Source: Glebionis coronaria (taxonomy: Eukaryota > Streptophyta > Magnoliopsida > Asterales > Asteraceae). From it: a stretch of DNA of 64,000 nt. Both the position numbers and the translations under genes were made by a program. The first letter of the stretch is position 1. Every line of letters starts with the position of its first letter. Under the pieces are notes generated by a model, which made no database searches, had not been told where the DNA came from, and saw nothing but the letters and a program-made list of their open reading frames with translations. The stretch is from contig CM046876.1 in NCBI GenBank assembly GCA_025667525.1, positions 529,520,538-529,584,537 of the forward strand, given 5' to 3'. Of the stretch, positions 34,781 to 47,490 are shown piece by piece.

Positions 34781-37530
34781 TGTCACACCCCACCATGGCG
34801 GAAATATGGGGCGCAATGTATGGATATCATCACAACAATAGCGTGTCTATAGAGTTAACTAAATGAAATAGAAATGTCATAAAAAGGTGACACAATGTCA
34901 TGACAATATCTCAAATAATGTAGGCGTCTAGGTAAGTAGGTAACATGCCTACCTCTTACCAAAGACATTCAAATAACACACATCAAACATATAGGTATCA
35001 AACAATTTACGAAATCAAAAGACAAAATAAAATCTAAGAGGAAAGGGATTCCTCCTAATACAATCCTAGCAGCCTCTATACTCTAGCCACTTCTAACCTC
35101 ATCTTGCACAACTACCTCACCTGAAAATGACACTAAAATCTGTCAACATAAAGTTGGTGAGAACATAGGTTTAAGTTATCTAGAACATCATAAGAAACCT
35201 TGACATCCGCTGTAAATAAGTTGAAGAAAAACAATTTACAGTAATGGACCATAATGTGATAATCATGTTACATGCATCCACAACAAAACTTAAACCAAGT
35301 ACCGATCACATCTACAATTCACAAAGCACACTATAACAATCAAGAAGTATCCCGTCAAACACACAAGAACACACACCACACTATCCGGATCTTTCCCACA
35401 CCACCTGTGGAAGAAGAACTATATCCCCGTCGAGATATCTTGCCTCCGAAGAGATGATGCACAAGTACTCAGGACGGATCGTTCCCCCCGAACCAAGAAC
35501 TCAGGACGGATCGTGTCCCACAAACCAAGAACTCAGAACCAAGAACTCAGGACGGATCGTGCCCCACGCTCCACACACATCAAAACTGGTCCCATAGACG
35601 CCCATACATCTATGTACCAATCCCAATCATAACACAATCAAGATTCACATATCAGAACACATATCAAAGCACCTATGAGAACACATAAGCACGCAAGTCA
35701 CACAATAGCACATTTATGTCCACACATTTTAAAAGATAGTACTAAATCATGTTAAAGAACATTGCAAGTGTCATCTCTATCCCATACTGGAAAAACATTT
35801 AAAAACGTAGCAAAATGGGACTATGAACTCACCTGATAGCACATCAAGCTAGCACTCCTGTAAACCTATAAAATCATACACGACACCCTTAGCTCAGGTC
35901 TTAACACCCAAGTTAAGTAACAATCAAGGAGATGAATCTAATTCCCCAATCCCCACTATCTAGTTCTCCCACTATAAGCTATTCTATACGTAAAAATCCA
36001 GTTTTTTTTCCGGTACGGTTTACTAGTCACTAAACGATCACATGAAGTGAACTTAACACCACACTTGGTTCCTAACCTACTGGATTTATGTTTTTATATG
36101 ATCTAAGAACTCCAAAAACCAATTTTACTTCCTACTTACACATTTAACCCTTCCGTTTAGTCTCTACGCCAAAAGTCGTTTTCACCAAAACTGATTTTCT
36201 GTACATGCTAAATGTTCCACACCAAAAGACCGACCTAAACACCATAACTTTTATTGAAAACCTCCAGTCCTTTTACATACATTATAAAGAGTTCCCAAAT
36301 TATAAATCTTTGGCTGTCTCATTCGTTTTGTTAGGTTTTGACTCAAATTTCCGAAATCTAAATTTATTCCTGAACTGCGCACTATTTTTGTAACAATTGT
36401 TTGACGACCTTACCGAACTCCATTTTCGACCAACCTTACATTTTTGAAAAGTAGACTCTCTGAAATTTATTTAAAAAAAGAAACTCGACCAAAGGTGCTA
36501 CCTACTGCCCGTAACAGTCAACACAAGACAGACCTAAAAATCAGACTGTTTTACACCTTTTTGCACTAACCCTCTAAACATCATTAATTATCCCTAAATT
36601 CTTAACACAAACCCTAAAATCATTAATAAATCTAAATAACTATAATTCTCAGAAATTTAACAAAACCCTAATCATCTCAATGATGGTTAATTAACTTTCC
36701 AATTATGATTAAATAAAAAAAACATGAATTATATTAAGGTTGAATTGATCACTTACCTTGAAACAAGAAAAATTAATGAACCCTAATCATAATTTCTACT
36801 CCTCTTGATATCCATGGAAGATTTAGAATTATTTTAGGTTTATTTAGGGTTATTAGTCATTTTTAGGGGTCTAGGGGTGTTTATATAGGTCTTGGTAACC
36901 TTCTGGACAAGTTTAGTCCCAATTAGGACTTTTAAATGGTAATTATACTATTTTTATTAATTTAATATTTAATATTTCAGCTATGGGACCCACAAATTCG
37001 ACTCTCCTCTGTGTTTTATCATATTTACACTCTCCCCCTCCTATTTTATGTTTACTTATACTCCTATACACTTTCGGGACCAAACCGGGCACCCTTTTGC
37101 TAATTTTTCGACTTTTTACGCGATTTTTGAACTAGCCTTCATTTCTAAAAGTTTCTAAATATAGAAAGTAACTATAAAACTTATCCTAACCATATTATAT
37201 ATAATTAATACATACATACAACATACGATACGTAAACGAAACCTTATAAAAACGCTACCAGAACTTTTCTGCAGTTCATTTCTAAACTTATTTCATTTCA
37301 TTCCATTTCATTTTATTTCCAACTTATACCATGATTTACACATTCATCTGAACTCATGAGCACGAACAAACCCCATCACATCATCATATAACGTACCATG
37401 TACTACGTAAACAATGTCTAACATCATGATAAAGTCTCAAATATGAACACATAACACATAAACGCACACCAAGCACATGATCAACATCAAACATTCAAAA
37501 GTGACAAATCCAAAATCTAGGGTTGTCACA
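34781..37530 (-). mobile_element. G 3' LTR (left)
   Basis: 2750 bp. It includes a minus-strand TATATAAA box at 36880-36887 and a short tandem array near 35466-35570 built on 'actcaggacggatcgt'. It has one copy of a 14-bp unit 'actcagaaccaaga' where the right LTR has two. Confidence 0.92.
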
Positions 37531-37545
37531 TCACTCCCTCCTAAT
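37531..37545 (-). other. Polypurine tract of G
   Basis: The minus strand reads 'attaggagggagtga' directly before TGTGACA. Confidence 0.85.
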
Positions 37546-39687
37546 AGAAATCTCGTCCCGAGATTTACTCCATAAGCTCAAAAAACTTCATTTCACAACC
37601 AACTCGCTATCTCTCTCATAAGAACGTAACCGGATCATCCGTATGACTACAACAACGTCCTCAATGAATATAAGCTCACAACCAATTTTAGGACCCCCAA
37701 CTTCGGATAAACGATCAAGCCCATGGACAACTAACGGACGTTTACATGAACGAATTTAAAAATATGAACCAAAACCATAAGACTCCAAAAGATACTCAAC
37801 ATAAAACATGTATCGACTCCCAACGAACCATGGAAACGGACCAATGACACAAGAAGCACCCAACGACAACCGAAACGTATTACGTCCGGTGACATACTAT
37901 TAAAACCTTGTGCAAAACCCAATTTTACCCCATAATGGATTTTGTACTGTAATGTATATTAGTTGTTCTAAAACCATGGTATCACATTAGTAATTTATGT
38001 AATCATTTGACGAAAAAATAATCTATAGTCTCTTCACGAACGATCAATTGTCTAAATCACACAACACAATATCACGCGTCAACATTGACTCCGGAACCCA
38101 CATTCTTCATTAATGTAACAATCTCTATGATGGATAAATCTGAAATCCTATCCCAAAACAGCCCTATGTTAGCCTTCTAAGTGTCCACTATCCCAAAATA
38201 CCCAAAACACGAGTTTAAACCATGTTGTCCGAAAATTAATCTTGAACTCGACAGTTGTACAATTAATTCGACCAAGCTACTGACTTCTATTGACAATACA
38301 TTCTAAATATTTGAAAAGTACGCTCCGAGTACATAACTTTAGGCTTTTGAATCACCCAAAAAGCTTTAAAAACGAATAAGTTATAACCAAAACGATTTTT
38401 AACTAGAATCTGCCCAAACATTAGCGACAGTTTCTGACAGTTTAGCGATGAATTCAGACAATTTAGCGATAGTTTCTGCCTAATCCGATTTAAACAAAAA
38501 AACAATTCTAAACCAAAAAAACCCGTTATTAATTACAAAATTCAAGGTCTAATTTATTTTAATTCCAAAAAAGTAAAACTCTCACCCATCATATGATTAA
38601 ATACATGATTTTAACATATTTAATTTAATAAGAACAAAAATTCTAACTTAAGAACAATAACTTTAGGTGATCAAAACCAAAATATATTAAAATAAACAAG
38701 CCATGCTTATATGTTAAAAAAAATTATATTCCACCTTATTTCAAACACGTTTTCGACACTTTACCCTCATTTTATCGACTACCAACAACTATTTTTATTT
38801 TACTATTTGCAAGTTTTTTGTTTTTTTTACCATGTAAGACTCAAAACAAAAGATATCGTTATTCCAAAATAAATCTCCACCCTCTCAATAGATTCTACAC
38901 CAAAAGTACCGTACAAACAAACACGTGAAATGAGGACTCGATAAATGCGCTACTACAGAAGTTGAACATCCCAAAGAGAAAAGAGCTAGAAAACCATCCT
39001 AAGAATACCACCGATAAGTAGAAGGGATATATACATATATAGGAATACGCGTACATACACTCAAGTCCATCCAACATATACTATACAAGCATGTATTAAC
39101 CCTCTTTCATGCAACCATACTTAGGAATCCAATGATGTCGTGGTACTTGTATAACTATGTTGGCCACCATACTTATACCAGTCCCCTTTCACTAATGCAC
39201 TCCCTCCTATGATGACACTTATAATAATTAATACTACACATAACACATCAGTCTACCAACTCAAATAATCACATAAATCCTACAACTCATATAAGCACAT
39301 AACCACAACATAAAATAAGATCCAAAATCCATGTATTAAAATAACGTAGCCAATGCATGAAATATATAAACTCGTAATCCAGCTGAACCACCGTAGACAA
39401 AATTCAAAATGTATAAAGAACATGAAAAAGTAATTAAATGAAATCCAACAATGACTAGCGTATACGACTATAGTTTAACCCGCACTATTCAAAACTCGAA
39501 AAGAAAATAACATGTAGCTAAGTATGAACCACAGTAGTTCATAACCTAACAAATATTGCGAAAATAACATTCAAACACATCAATTACTATAAAATGCACA
39601 CATACTCCTATGACGCCTATATGCAGGGACACTTAAGCTATAGACTAGGCTACGCGAATAGGCAACCTAATTCTCTATAACCATTGT
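37546..39687 (-). mobile_element. G interior, non-coding
   Basis: About 2.1 kb with only short random frames (37731-37922, 38287-38505 and 38895-39077 on the minus strand). No gag zinc knuckle and no pol motif seen. Near 38395-38475 the phrase 'tagcgat..ttt' or 'tagcga.agtttctg' recurs three times. Confidence 0.65.
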
Positions 39688-39698
39688 CTCTGATACCA
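39688..39698 (-). other. Primer binding site of G (initiator-Met tRNA)
   Basis: CTCTGATACCA on the plus strand, TGGTATCAGAG on the element strand, three bases from the right LTR. Confidence 0.9.
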
Positions 39699-39701
39699 TT
39701 C

Positions 39702-42465
39702 TGTCACACCCCACCATGGCGGAAATATGGGGCGCGACGTATGGATATCATCACAACAATAGCGTGTCTATAGAGTTAACTAAATGGAATAGAAATGTCA
39801 TAAAAAGGTGACACAATGTCATGACAATATCTCAAATAATGTAGGCGTCTAGGTAAGTAGGTAACATGCCTACCTCTTACCAAATACATTCAAATAACAC
39901 ACATCAAACATATAGGTATCAAACAATTTACGAAATCAAAAGACAAAATAAAATCTAAGAGGAAAGGGATTCCTCCTAATACAATCCTAGCAGCCTCTAT
40001 ACTCTAGCCACTTCTAACCTCATCTTGCACAACTACCTCACCTGAAAATGACACTAAAATCTGTCAACATAAAGTTGGTGAGAACATAGGTTTAAGTTAT
40101 CTAGAACATCATAAGAAACCTTGACATCCGTTGTAAATAAGTTGAAGAAAAACAATTTACAGTAATGGACCATAATGTGATAATCATGTTACATGAATCC
40201 ACAACAAAACTTAAACCAAGTATCGATCACATCTACAATTCACAAAGCACACTATAACAATCAAGAAGTATCCCGTCACATACACAAGAACACACACCAC
40301 ACTATCCGAATCTTTCCCACACCACCTGTGGAAGATGAACTATATCCCCGTCGAGATATCTTGCCTCCGAAGAGACGATGCACAAGTACTCAGGACGGAT
40401 CGTGCCCCCCGAACCAAGAACTCAGGACGGATCGTGTCCCACGAACCAAGAACTCAGAACCAAGAACTCAGAACCAAGAACTCAGGACGGATCGTGCCTC
40501 ACGCTCTACACACATCAAAACTGGTCCCATAGACGCCCATACATCTATGTACCAATCCCAATCATAACACAATCAAGATTCACATATCAGAACACATATC
40601 AAAGCACCTATGAGAACACATAAGCACGCAAGTCACACAATAGCACATTTATGTCCACACATTTTAAAAGATAGTACTAAATCATGTTAAAGAACATTGC
40701 AAGTGTCATCTCTATCCCATACTGGAAAAACATTTAAAAACGTAGCAAAATGGGACTATGAACTCACCTGATAGCACATCAAGCTAGCACTCCTGTAAAC
40801 CTATAAAATCATACACGACACCCTTAGCTCAGGTCTTAACACCCAAGTTAAGTAAAAATCAAAGAGATGAATCTAATTCCCCAATCCCCACTATCTTGTT
40901 CTCCCACTACAAGCTATTCTATACGTAAAAATCCAGTTTTTTTCCCGGTACGGTTTACTAGTCACTAAACGATCACATGAAGTGAACTTAACACCACACT
41001 TGGTTCCTACCCTACTGGATTTATGTTTTTATATGATCTAAGAACTCCAAAAACCAATTTTACTTCCTACTTACACATTTAACCCTTCCGTTTAGTCTCT
41101 ACGCCAAAAGTCGTTTTCACCAAAACTGATTTTCTGTAGATGCTAAATGTTCCACACCAAAAGACCGACCTAAACACCATAACTTTTATTGAAAACCTCC
41201 AGTCCTTTTACATATATTATAAAGAGTTCCCAAATTAAAAATCTTTGGTTGTCTCATTCGTTTTGTTAGGTTTTGACTCAAATTTCCGAAATCTAAATTT
41301 ATTCCTGAACTGCGCACTATTTTTGTAACAATTGTTTGACGACCTTACCGAACTCCATTTTCGACCAACCTTACATTTTTGAAATGTAGACTCTCTGAAC
41401 TTAATATTAAAAAAAAGAAACTCGACCAAAGGTGCTACCTACTGCCCATAACAGTCAACACAAGACAGACCTAAAAATCAGACTGTTTTACACCTTTTTG
41501 CACTAACCCTCTAAACATCATTAATTATCCCTAAATTCTTAACACAAACCCTAAAATCATTAATAAATCTAAATAACTATAATTCTCAGAAATTTAACAA
41601 AACCCTAATAATCTCAATGGTGGTTAATTAACTTTCCAATTATGATTAAATAAAAAAACATGAATTATATTAAGGTTGAATTGATCACTTACCTTGAAAC
41701 AAGAAAAATTAATGAACCCTAATCATAATTTCGACTCCTCTTGATATCCATGGAAGATTTAGAATTATTTTAGGTTTATTTAGGGTTATTAGTCGTTTTT
41801 AGGGGTCTAGGGGTGTTTATATAGGTCTTGGTAACCTTCTGGACAAGTTTAGGCCCAATTAGGACTTTTAAATAGTAATTATCCTATTTTTAATAATTTA
41901 ATATTTAATATTTCAGCTATGGGACCCACAAATTCGACTCCCCTCTGTGTTTTATCATATTTACACTATCCCCTCATATTTTATGTTTACTTATACTCCT
42001 ATACACTTTCGGGACCAAACCGGGCACCCTTTTGCTAATTTTTCGACTTTTTACGCGATTTTTGAACTAGCCTTCATTTCTAAAAGTTTCTAAATATAGA
42101 AACTAACAATAAAAATTATCCTAACCATATTATATATACTTAATACATACATACAACATACGATACGTAAACGAAACCTTATAAAAACGCTACCCGAACT
42201 TTTCTGCAGTTCATTTCTAAACTCATTTCATTTCATTCCATTTCATTTTATTTCCAACTTATACCATGATTTACACATTCATGTGAACTCATGAGCACGA
42301 ACCAACCCCATCACATCATCATATAACGTACCATGTACTACGTAAACAATGTCTAACATCATGATAAAGTCTCAAATATGAACACATAACACATAAACGC
42401 ACACCAAGCACATGATCAACATCAAACATTCAAAAGTGACAAATCCAAAATCTAGGGTTGTCACA
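39702..42465 (-). mobile_element. G 5' LTR (right)
   Basis: 2764 bp. A minus-strand TATATAAA box at about 41816-41823. The 29-bp/14-bp array at 40386-40510 contains two 14-bp 'actcagaaccaaga' units. Reading frames across the array (for example 40193-40567) are by-products of the repeat. Confidence 0.92.
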
Positions 42466-42470
42466 CGTTG

Positions 42471-42866
42471 GACAGCCGATGAAGAAACGTTATTTACGGA
42501 GACTTGGGTTGAGACTTCCCAAAACACTGAAATCTGAAATTACCAAGCCGATAATGCTTTTTGGGGACAAATTATGAATGTTTTTAACCGTACTACAACC
42601 GGGGAACAACGGACGAAGAATATGGCTACCGGAAAATGGTCACGAATTAACGGGGAATACCAAAAATTCAATGGTATCTACAAGCAGTTGACCCGTAAGA
42701 GCGGTGAAAATGAGCATGTTCACATCAAGAACGCAAAGAAGACGTTTCTTGAACATAGTGGAGGTAAAAAGAAGTTTAATTACGTCCATTGTTGGAATGT
42801 TTTGAAGAATTATCCAAAATGCGATGCGGCCGAACCGATTGATATAGATAATCTTGAAGAATTATT
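42471..42866 (+). pseudogene. Myb/SANT-like protein relic, C-terminal part
   Basis: After removing G and one copy of its target duplication, the frame of 34338-34780 continues without shift into 'WTADEETLFTETWVETS', the first helix region of a trihelix/SANT-like DNA-binding domain with its conserved tryptophans. A TGA at 42535 breaks it once; then 42574 on reads 'AFWGQIMNVFNRTTTGEQRT' (starting a little earlier), 'KWSRINGEYQKFNGIYKQ' and 'FNYVHCWNVLKNYPK'. It ends in a scrambled duplicated stretch from about 42832. Few lesions are present, so the gene was likely intact, or nearly so, when G arrived. Confidence 0.75.
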
Positions 42867-42940
42867 CTGCCTAGATGCACGAACCGATTGATATAGATAA
42901 TCTTGAAGAATTATCCAAAATGCGATGCGGCTGAACCGAT
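42802..42940 (+). repeat. Local duplication at end of Myb-like relic
   Basis: The block 'cgattgatatagataatc' with its 'gaac' lead occurs at 42832-42864 and again at 42880-42914, and 'ttatccaaaatgcgatgcgg' occurs in both halves. This is a tandem duplication of roughly 85-100 bp with a 15-bp insertion between partial copies. Confidence 0.75.
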
Positions 42941-42944
42941 CGGG

Positions 42945-43212
42945 TTTTTATGTCCACTGTGGGCGGCTCCATAAAGTCTATGCGGCTCAATATATATATT
43001 GAACTGCAGGTTCTTTTAAAGAACCACGGTCACCAAGCCACATTCTGGCTCGTTTTTGGTCTTTCTTCTTTGACCTCAATCTTTTTCAAGATTCTTTATT
43101 TGCCTATTTTGGTCAAACATTCCTTGAACCTTTTGGTTTTATTTTTATTCTATGTCTTGTCTATTTTCTTTAAATCTTATCATTTTGGGAGTTCTTCTTC
43201 TCATCCATCACA
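42945..43212 (+). mobile_element. Element I: probable decayed 5' LTR or leader piece
   Basis: 42963-43008 (gcggctcc, tctatgcggctc, gaactgca) parallels 57290-57335 in the 3' LTR of I (gcggttcc, tctatgcggttc, gaaccgca) with the same order and spacing. The downstream T-rich sequence also resembles 57370-57450. Divergence is high and the left edge is not defined. Confidence 0.4.
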
Positions 43213-43707
43213 ATGTCTTTTTCTAATCTTAACCTTGACAAATCTTTGTCACAACCTTCTAAACCAAAAGCTTCTTCTTCTAACCTTTCTAAGAAACCGA
43301 AAATCTCGGTTCGACCCATTTGGATCAAGAAGAACAAGGATCATCATGATTCCTCATCTCCCAAACCTAGCAAGACTTCTTCTTTCTCTCCTATTGAGTA
43401 TTGTAATGAGACTTTCTCAATCAATCCAGTTACCGAAGAAAGATAAGTTCTTCCACCACCACCTAAACCTTGTAACATACCTCATCTCAATGACCTTTCT
43501 TCTTTCCCTAATCTCACTAGGCATTGTGAAAACCTCTCCTATCCTCAATCTCCTTCTCTACCACCACCTTCTTATATTGATGGTCCTCCCCTATCAAACG
43601 ACTTTGTTTTGCATCATAGAAGCTCGTGTGCGTGTTGTCGATTTCAACAAATTGAACTTGCTCATGTTTATGACAAGTTAAATTTTCTTGAATTTCTTCT
43701 CACTTGA
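43213..43707 (+). pseudogene. Element I: unrecognised Ser/Pro-rich ORF with one stop
   Basis: One plus-strand frame from ATG at 43213 to TGA at 43705 (164 codons), broken only by TAA at 43444. It starts 'MSFSNLNLDKSLSQPSKP', is rich in Ser, Pro and Lys, has a proline run 'LPPPPKP', and ends with 'CACCRFQQIELAHVYDKLNF', a possible metal-binding or helical end. The frame may have run on into the site where H inserted (43753). I do not recognise the family. Its place between an LTR-like piece and, after H, a polypurine tract plus LTR suggests a gag of a small non-autonomous copia-like element. Codon usage and length make coding plausible but not certain. Confidence 0.5.
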
Positions 43708-43753
43708 CCTCATCTCAAAGTATTTGTTCCCGTGAGTAAATCTTCGAATGATT

Positions 43754-46700
43754 TGTGACAATCCGTCAATTTATGGTTTATATTTTATTCTCAAATATTA
43801 TTTAAAAACATTATTTTAATGTTATATTATGAACTCACTTATTTCTGGGAAGAAATTTGGATTTTCGTCTTGAAGTAGCATCGACTACGTTTAAACCGGA
43901 GGATTCTACGTTACGTGCTTACGTTTACATACACCGTTTTGGTGACAGTCCGACATTTCAGGAAATAATTTATCCGTGAATATTATTTTGGGATTTTAAT
44001 TTTGAGTTGGTTCATAAACTCACAAATTTACGAGAAGAGATTAGGACTTATGATTTTAATTTAACGTCCTTTACGACTAAACCGAAAACATTAGGATTAC
44101 GTATTTACGTTTTCGAACTCCGTTTTTGATGAGACAATTTTTATTAGATTCGTTTTGTGCCGTTCATTCATAATTTATAAAAACGTTTTTCATAAAACGA
44201 CCCGAGGGCACGCAAATCGAGGAAACTATAATCAAAGAATACCCGTAAATTAGTGGGATGGGACAAAACAAGTTTATCCCACCCCACTCAAAAGAGATGG
44301 CCAAAAGAGGACACCACATCATAAGATGTGGTACCCTTTTAGCTAGAAAGCTAACACATGTTAGCATAAGCTTAACATGTAAGCTAACTTAGCACAAAAC
44401 CACCAAAACCACTTCATTCATACCATTTACACTTAGCAACTCATGCAAACCACTCACCAAACTCTCTCATCTCTCTAAAATTCGTCCAACCATCATAAAA
44501 AATAACCCTCATTTGATCTATGTTAGCCAGAAATTCATGTGTTACTCATACACATGATGATGCTACTTTGAAGCTTTAAAGATTGGAGGTGATTCTAACA
44601 TCCAAGGAGAAGATTTGTTGGTGTCATAGGGCTGATTTTCCATGAGAAGTTTATAAAGGTTGGTAGACTTGAAGATGATATTGGTTTATAACAAGTTTTG
44701 CCATCAAAATCCAAGCCTTGTTCATCAAAGACTCATCTTTTCATCACTAATGGTGGTATAGAGATTGTTCCTCCTATCCTCTTGATATTTTGATTATGTA
44801 ATCTTGTATTTTATTTATTTATGTATATGTATATGATGATGAATGATGATTAAAAATATTATGTGGGGATTTGGTTTTGATAGATTTGATAAACATGGGT
44901 AAAAAGATGGAAAACCACATGTAAAATGGTTAAAATCATGCTAAATATGATGGTTGTATAAAAACAGTAAGTAACCAAAGGTTAAACTGATAAAATGATA
45001 AAGTGGAATCCATTTACAGTAAGTGTTAGATGTCATACACATGTGAGAGTTGACCATGCAATGGAATCATCAAAATGAGTGAGATATGATCAAAACAAAA
45101 TGAGTGTACCAATTTGAATAGTCTGTTTTGTAGGGACTTTTAAGGATAGGTAAACATAGAATGAGCAGTAGCTATAACTAACTTATTTGTATCACATAAT
45201 ATGAAGTTTATGCCATCCAAAAATGAGCTTCTATCTCCTTATAAAACTCAAGATATGATAAAAATGGTGAAGATGAAACTAAAAATCAGATTTTGAAGAA
45301 TTAATGTTTAATAGTATTATATAAGCACTCAAACTAATATAGTATAAAATGTGAATTAAAACCCACTAACTTATAAATTTCATTTATATAAATATGTATA
45401 AGGTTAAATAAATGGACACTTTATAAAAATGGTAGTTGAATAAGATTTATAAGTTATAAAAACTATAAACATGATTTTTACGATTTTTTCGGCTATTACA
45501 GTAAAATTAACATTTTTCGCCAATTAAAACTTAGACGATCAAACCCGTCTAATGTAAAGTTTTTAAAAGTCATATACTGATGTATAAGTACCTAATACAA
45601 GTAAAAACCGATAAAACCCGAACTATATGACATACGGACATTAACGAGCTAAGTTGGCATAATTGGACTAATAATTTAACTAAATAAGTTAAACACTTAT
45701 AAAAATTACTTATTGGGCTTAACCCATTTGGCTCAACATGTAAATTATAAATACTGATAATACAAGTATAAAATGGATTAATACAAGTTAATGAACTTAT
45801 AATAGGCTTATTGGACCTAAAACACGTATATAGGTAAAACTAGTAAACAAGTAAAAAGTTACCAATACATAAACACTAAAATGAGTAAATAAGAATATAT
45901 AAACCCACTTGATCATCATCATATGTACAAAATAATCATATGTATACATAATTGTTATTTTTATAAAGTCATTGGACAAGAGTCTAAGACGAGTATTATT
46001 TGTCTAGGTTTCCGTGATTGAAGCACGTACCGTACATCCGAATTGCCGATAACCCGCTTTCCCACATCAACGTGAGTTCATAGCCTCGCACTATTTTAAA
46101 TGTTTTTATAAAATATTTTATAAACCCGCGAGGAAGATAACATGTTAGTTTTGATAAAATAGGACACCATTTGTCCCGATTGTTTGTTTATTGATTTGGA
46201 CCCGAATGATTGTATGACCCGATGAATGATTAAATGACCCGATAGATGAAATGAAATGGATTATTAAAGTTAGGTTATGTCACTAAAAGTCCCATTAGCA
46301 TGAATTGTGAACTACCGGGATTTGGTAGACGCTTATGCATATAATAGTACTATTTGGGGACGATCACCCCAGTTCGCGCCTTGACGGTTGATCCCCGTCG
46401 TGCCACATTGATTGGTAAGCGAATTTATGTATGAGAAGATTTCCATAGCGTGATTATTGTGATGACACGCTAACTTAGATGGGCAAATTGAGTATCGGGT
46501 TAGCTACCCGTTGTTGTGATAGTAAGGTAACAATGTCATGCGGCTTGTAATAATCCAAAAATAACGAAATACTGCTATACGCACTAAACTACGATATATT
46601 GCCTGACTAGCAATAAGGGGTCTTACTATTGATATTATGTTCGTGTTTTGGTTTTATATAACCATATTCATATAACGGTTTTTATTTAATCTATACAAAG

Positions 46701-47213
46701 TTATAAAACGTATTGTATGATGTTTTAACGACAATGGTTCGTATAATGATTTTGAAGGCGAAAGCCTATATTATGATTTTTGATAAGGATTTGTATAAAA
46801 TGAATTTGGCTATTTTATGGCCTATTACAATGATTTGTACAAAATGATTTTCGGTAATAATTTTATACCGATATTATATTGATGGATTTTATTAAACTCT
46901 ATGAATTCACTCGGCGTTATCGCTGACCTTTTCTTTTAACATGTTTTGTCTCATGTACTTGAAGGTAATTCTCGGGAAGACAACAAGAATTCATGGCCCG
47001 CACTTAAATAACAATTTCCATTCAAATGCTTTGTAAAACCTGTATAAAATACAATGACTTGGGACCTATGTAACTTTGATATATATGAATGGAAATGCTT
47101 TATTATTAGACGATGCGATTTTTAAGCGTTGTCTATGATGTGAGTAATGTGCTATCCCGTAACACCAACGAGTCTTCCACTGTATTGAATTGTATAAATT
47201 TGGGGGTGTTACA
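43754..47213 (+). mobile_element. H 5' LTR
   Basis: 3460 bp, no reading frame of note. Landmarks shared with A: segment near 46010-46090 and the 'ccagttcgcgccttgacggt' segment near 46369. Confidence 0.93.
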
Positions 47214-47216
47214 GTT

Positions 47217-47228
47217 TGGTACCAGAGC
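47217..47228 (+). other. Primer binding site of H (initiator-Met tRNA)
   Basis: TGGTACCAGAGC, one mismatch to TGGTATCAGAGC, three bases after the LTR end. Confidence 0.88.
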
Positions 47229-47411
47229 TCTCGTTATAGAGAACGAAAGATTTTTAAAAATAAGGTTTTGAATAAAACATTTCAAAATCTTTTAACTATA
47301 AACATTTTTCACAAAATGTCTAAAAATATTTTGACTATAACGGTGCCGAAGAATTCCCGAGTTACCGACAAGGCCAGACTGAGAAGTGTTATTTTAATAT
47401 ATATAACTTGG

Positions 47412-47490
<79 letters not shown>

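Larger units (their letters stand above)
34781..42465 (-). mobile_element. Element G: Ty3-type LTR element with short non-coding interior
   Basis: 7685 bp between perfect duplications cgttg (34776-34780 and 42466-42470). LTRs 34781-37530 (2750 bp) and 39702-42465 (2764 bp) start TGTCACACC and end TGTCACA in plus-strand reading, i.e. TGTGACA...GGTGTGACA on the element strand, as in Tekay-type elements. The minus orientation is set by the polypurine tract at 37531 and an initiator-Met primer site at 39688. The interior of only 2.2 kb has no coding, so the LTRs outweigh the interior. Confidence 0.93.

Noticed and set aside
40193..40623. Three overlapping plus-strand frames in the right LTR of G (and one in the left LTR)
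   Set aside because: They read the 'actcaggacggatcgt' tandem array in different frames; the LTR is non-coding and the frames differ between the two LTR copies.
42950..43681. 243-codon plus-strand frame
   Set aside because: It overlaps the better frame at 43213-43707; its Leu/Phe/Ser-rich translation is typical of reading T-rich DNA out of frame.
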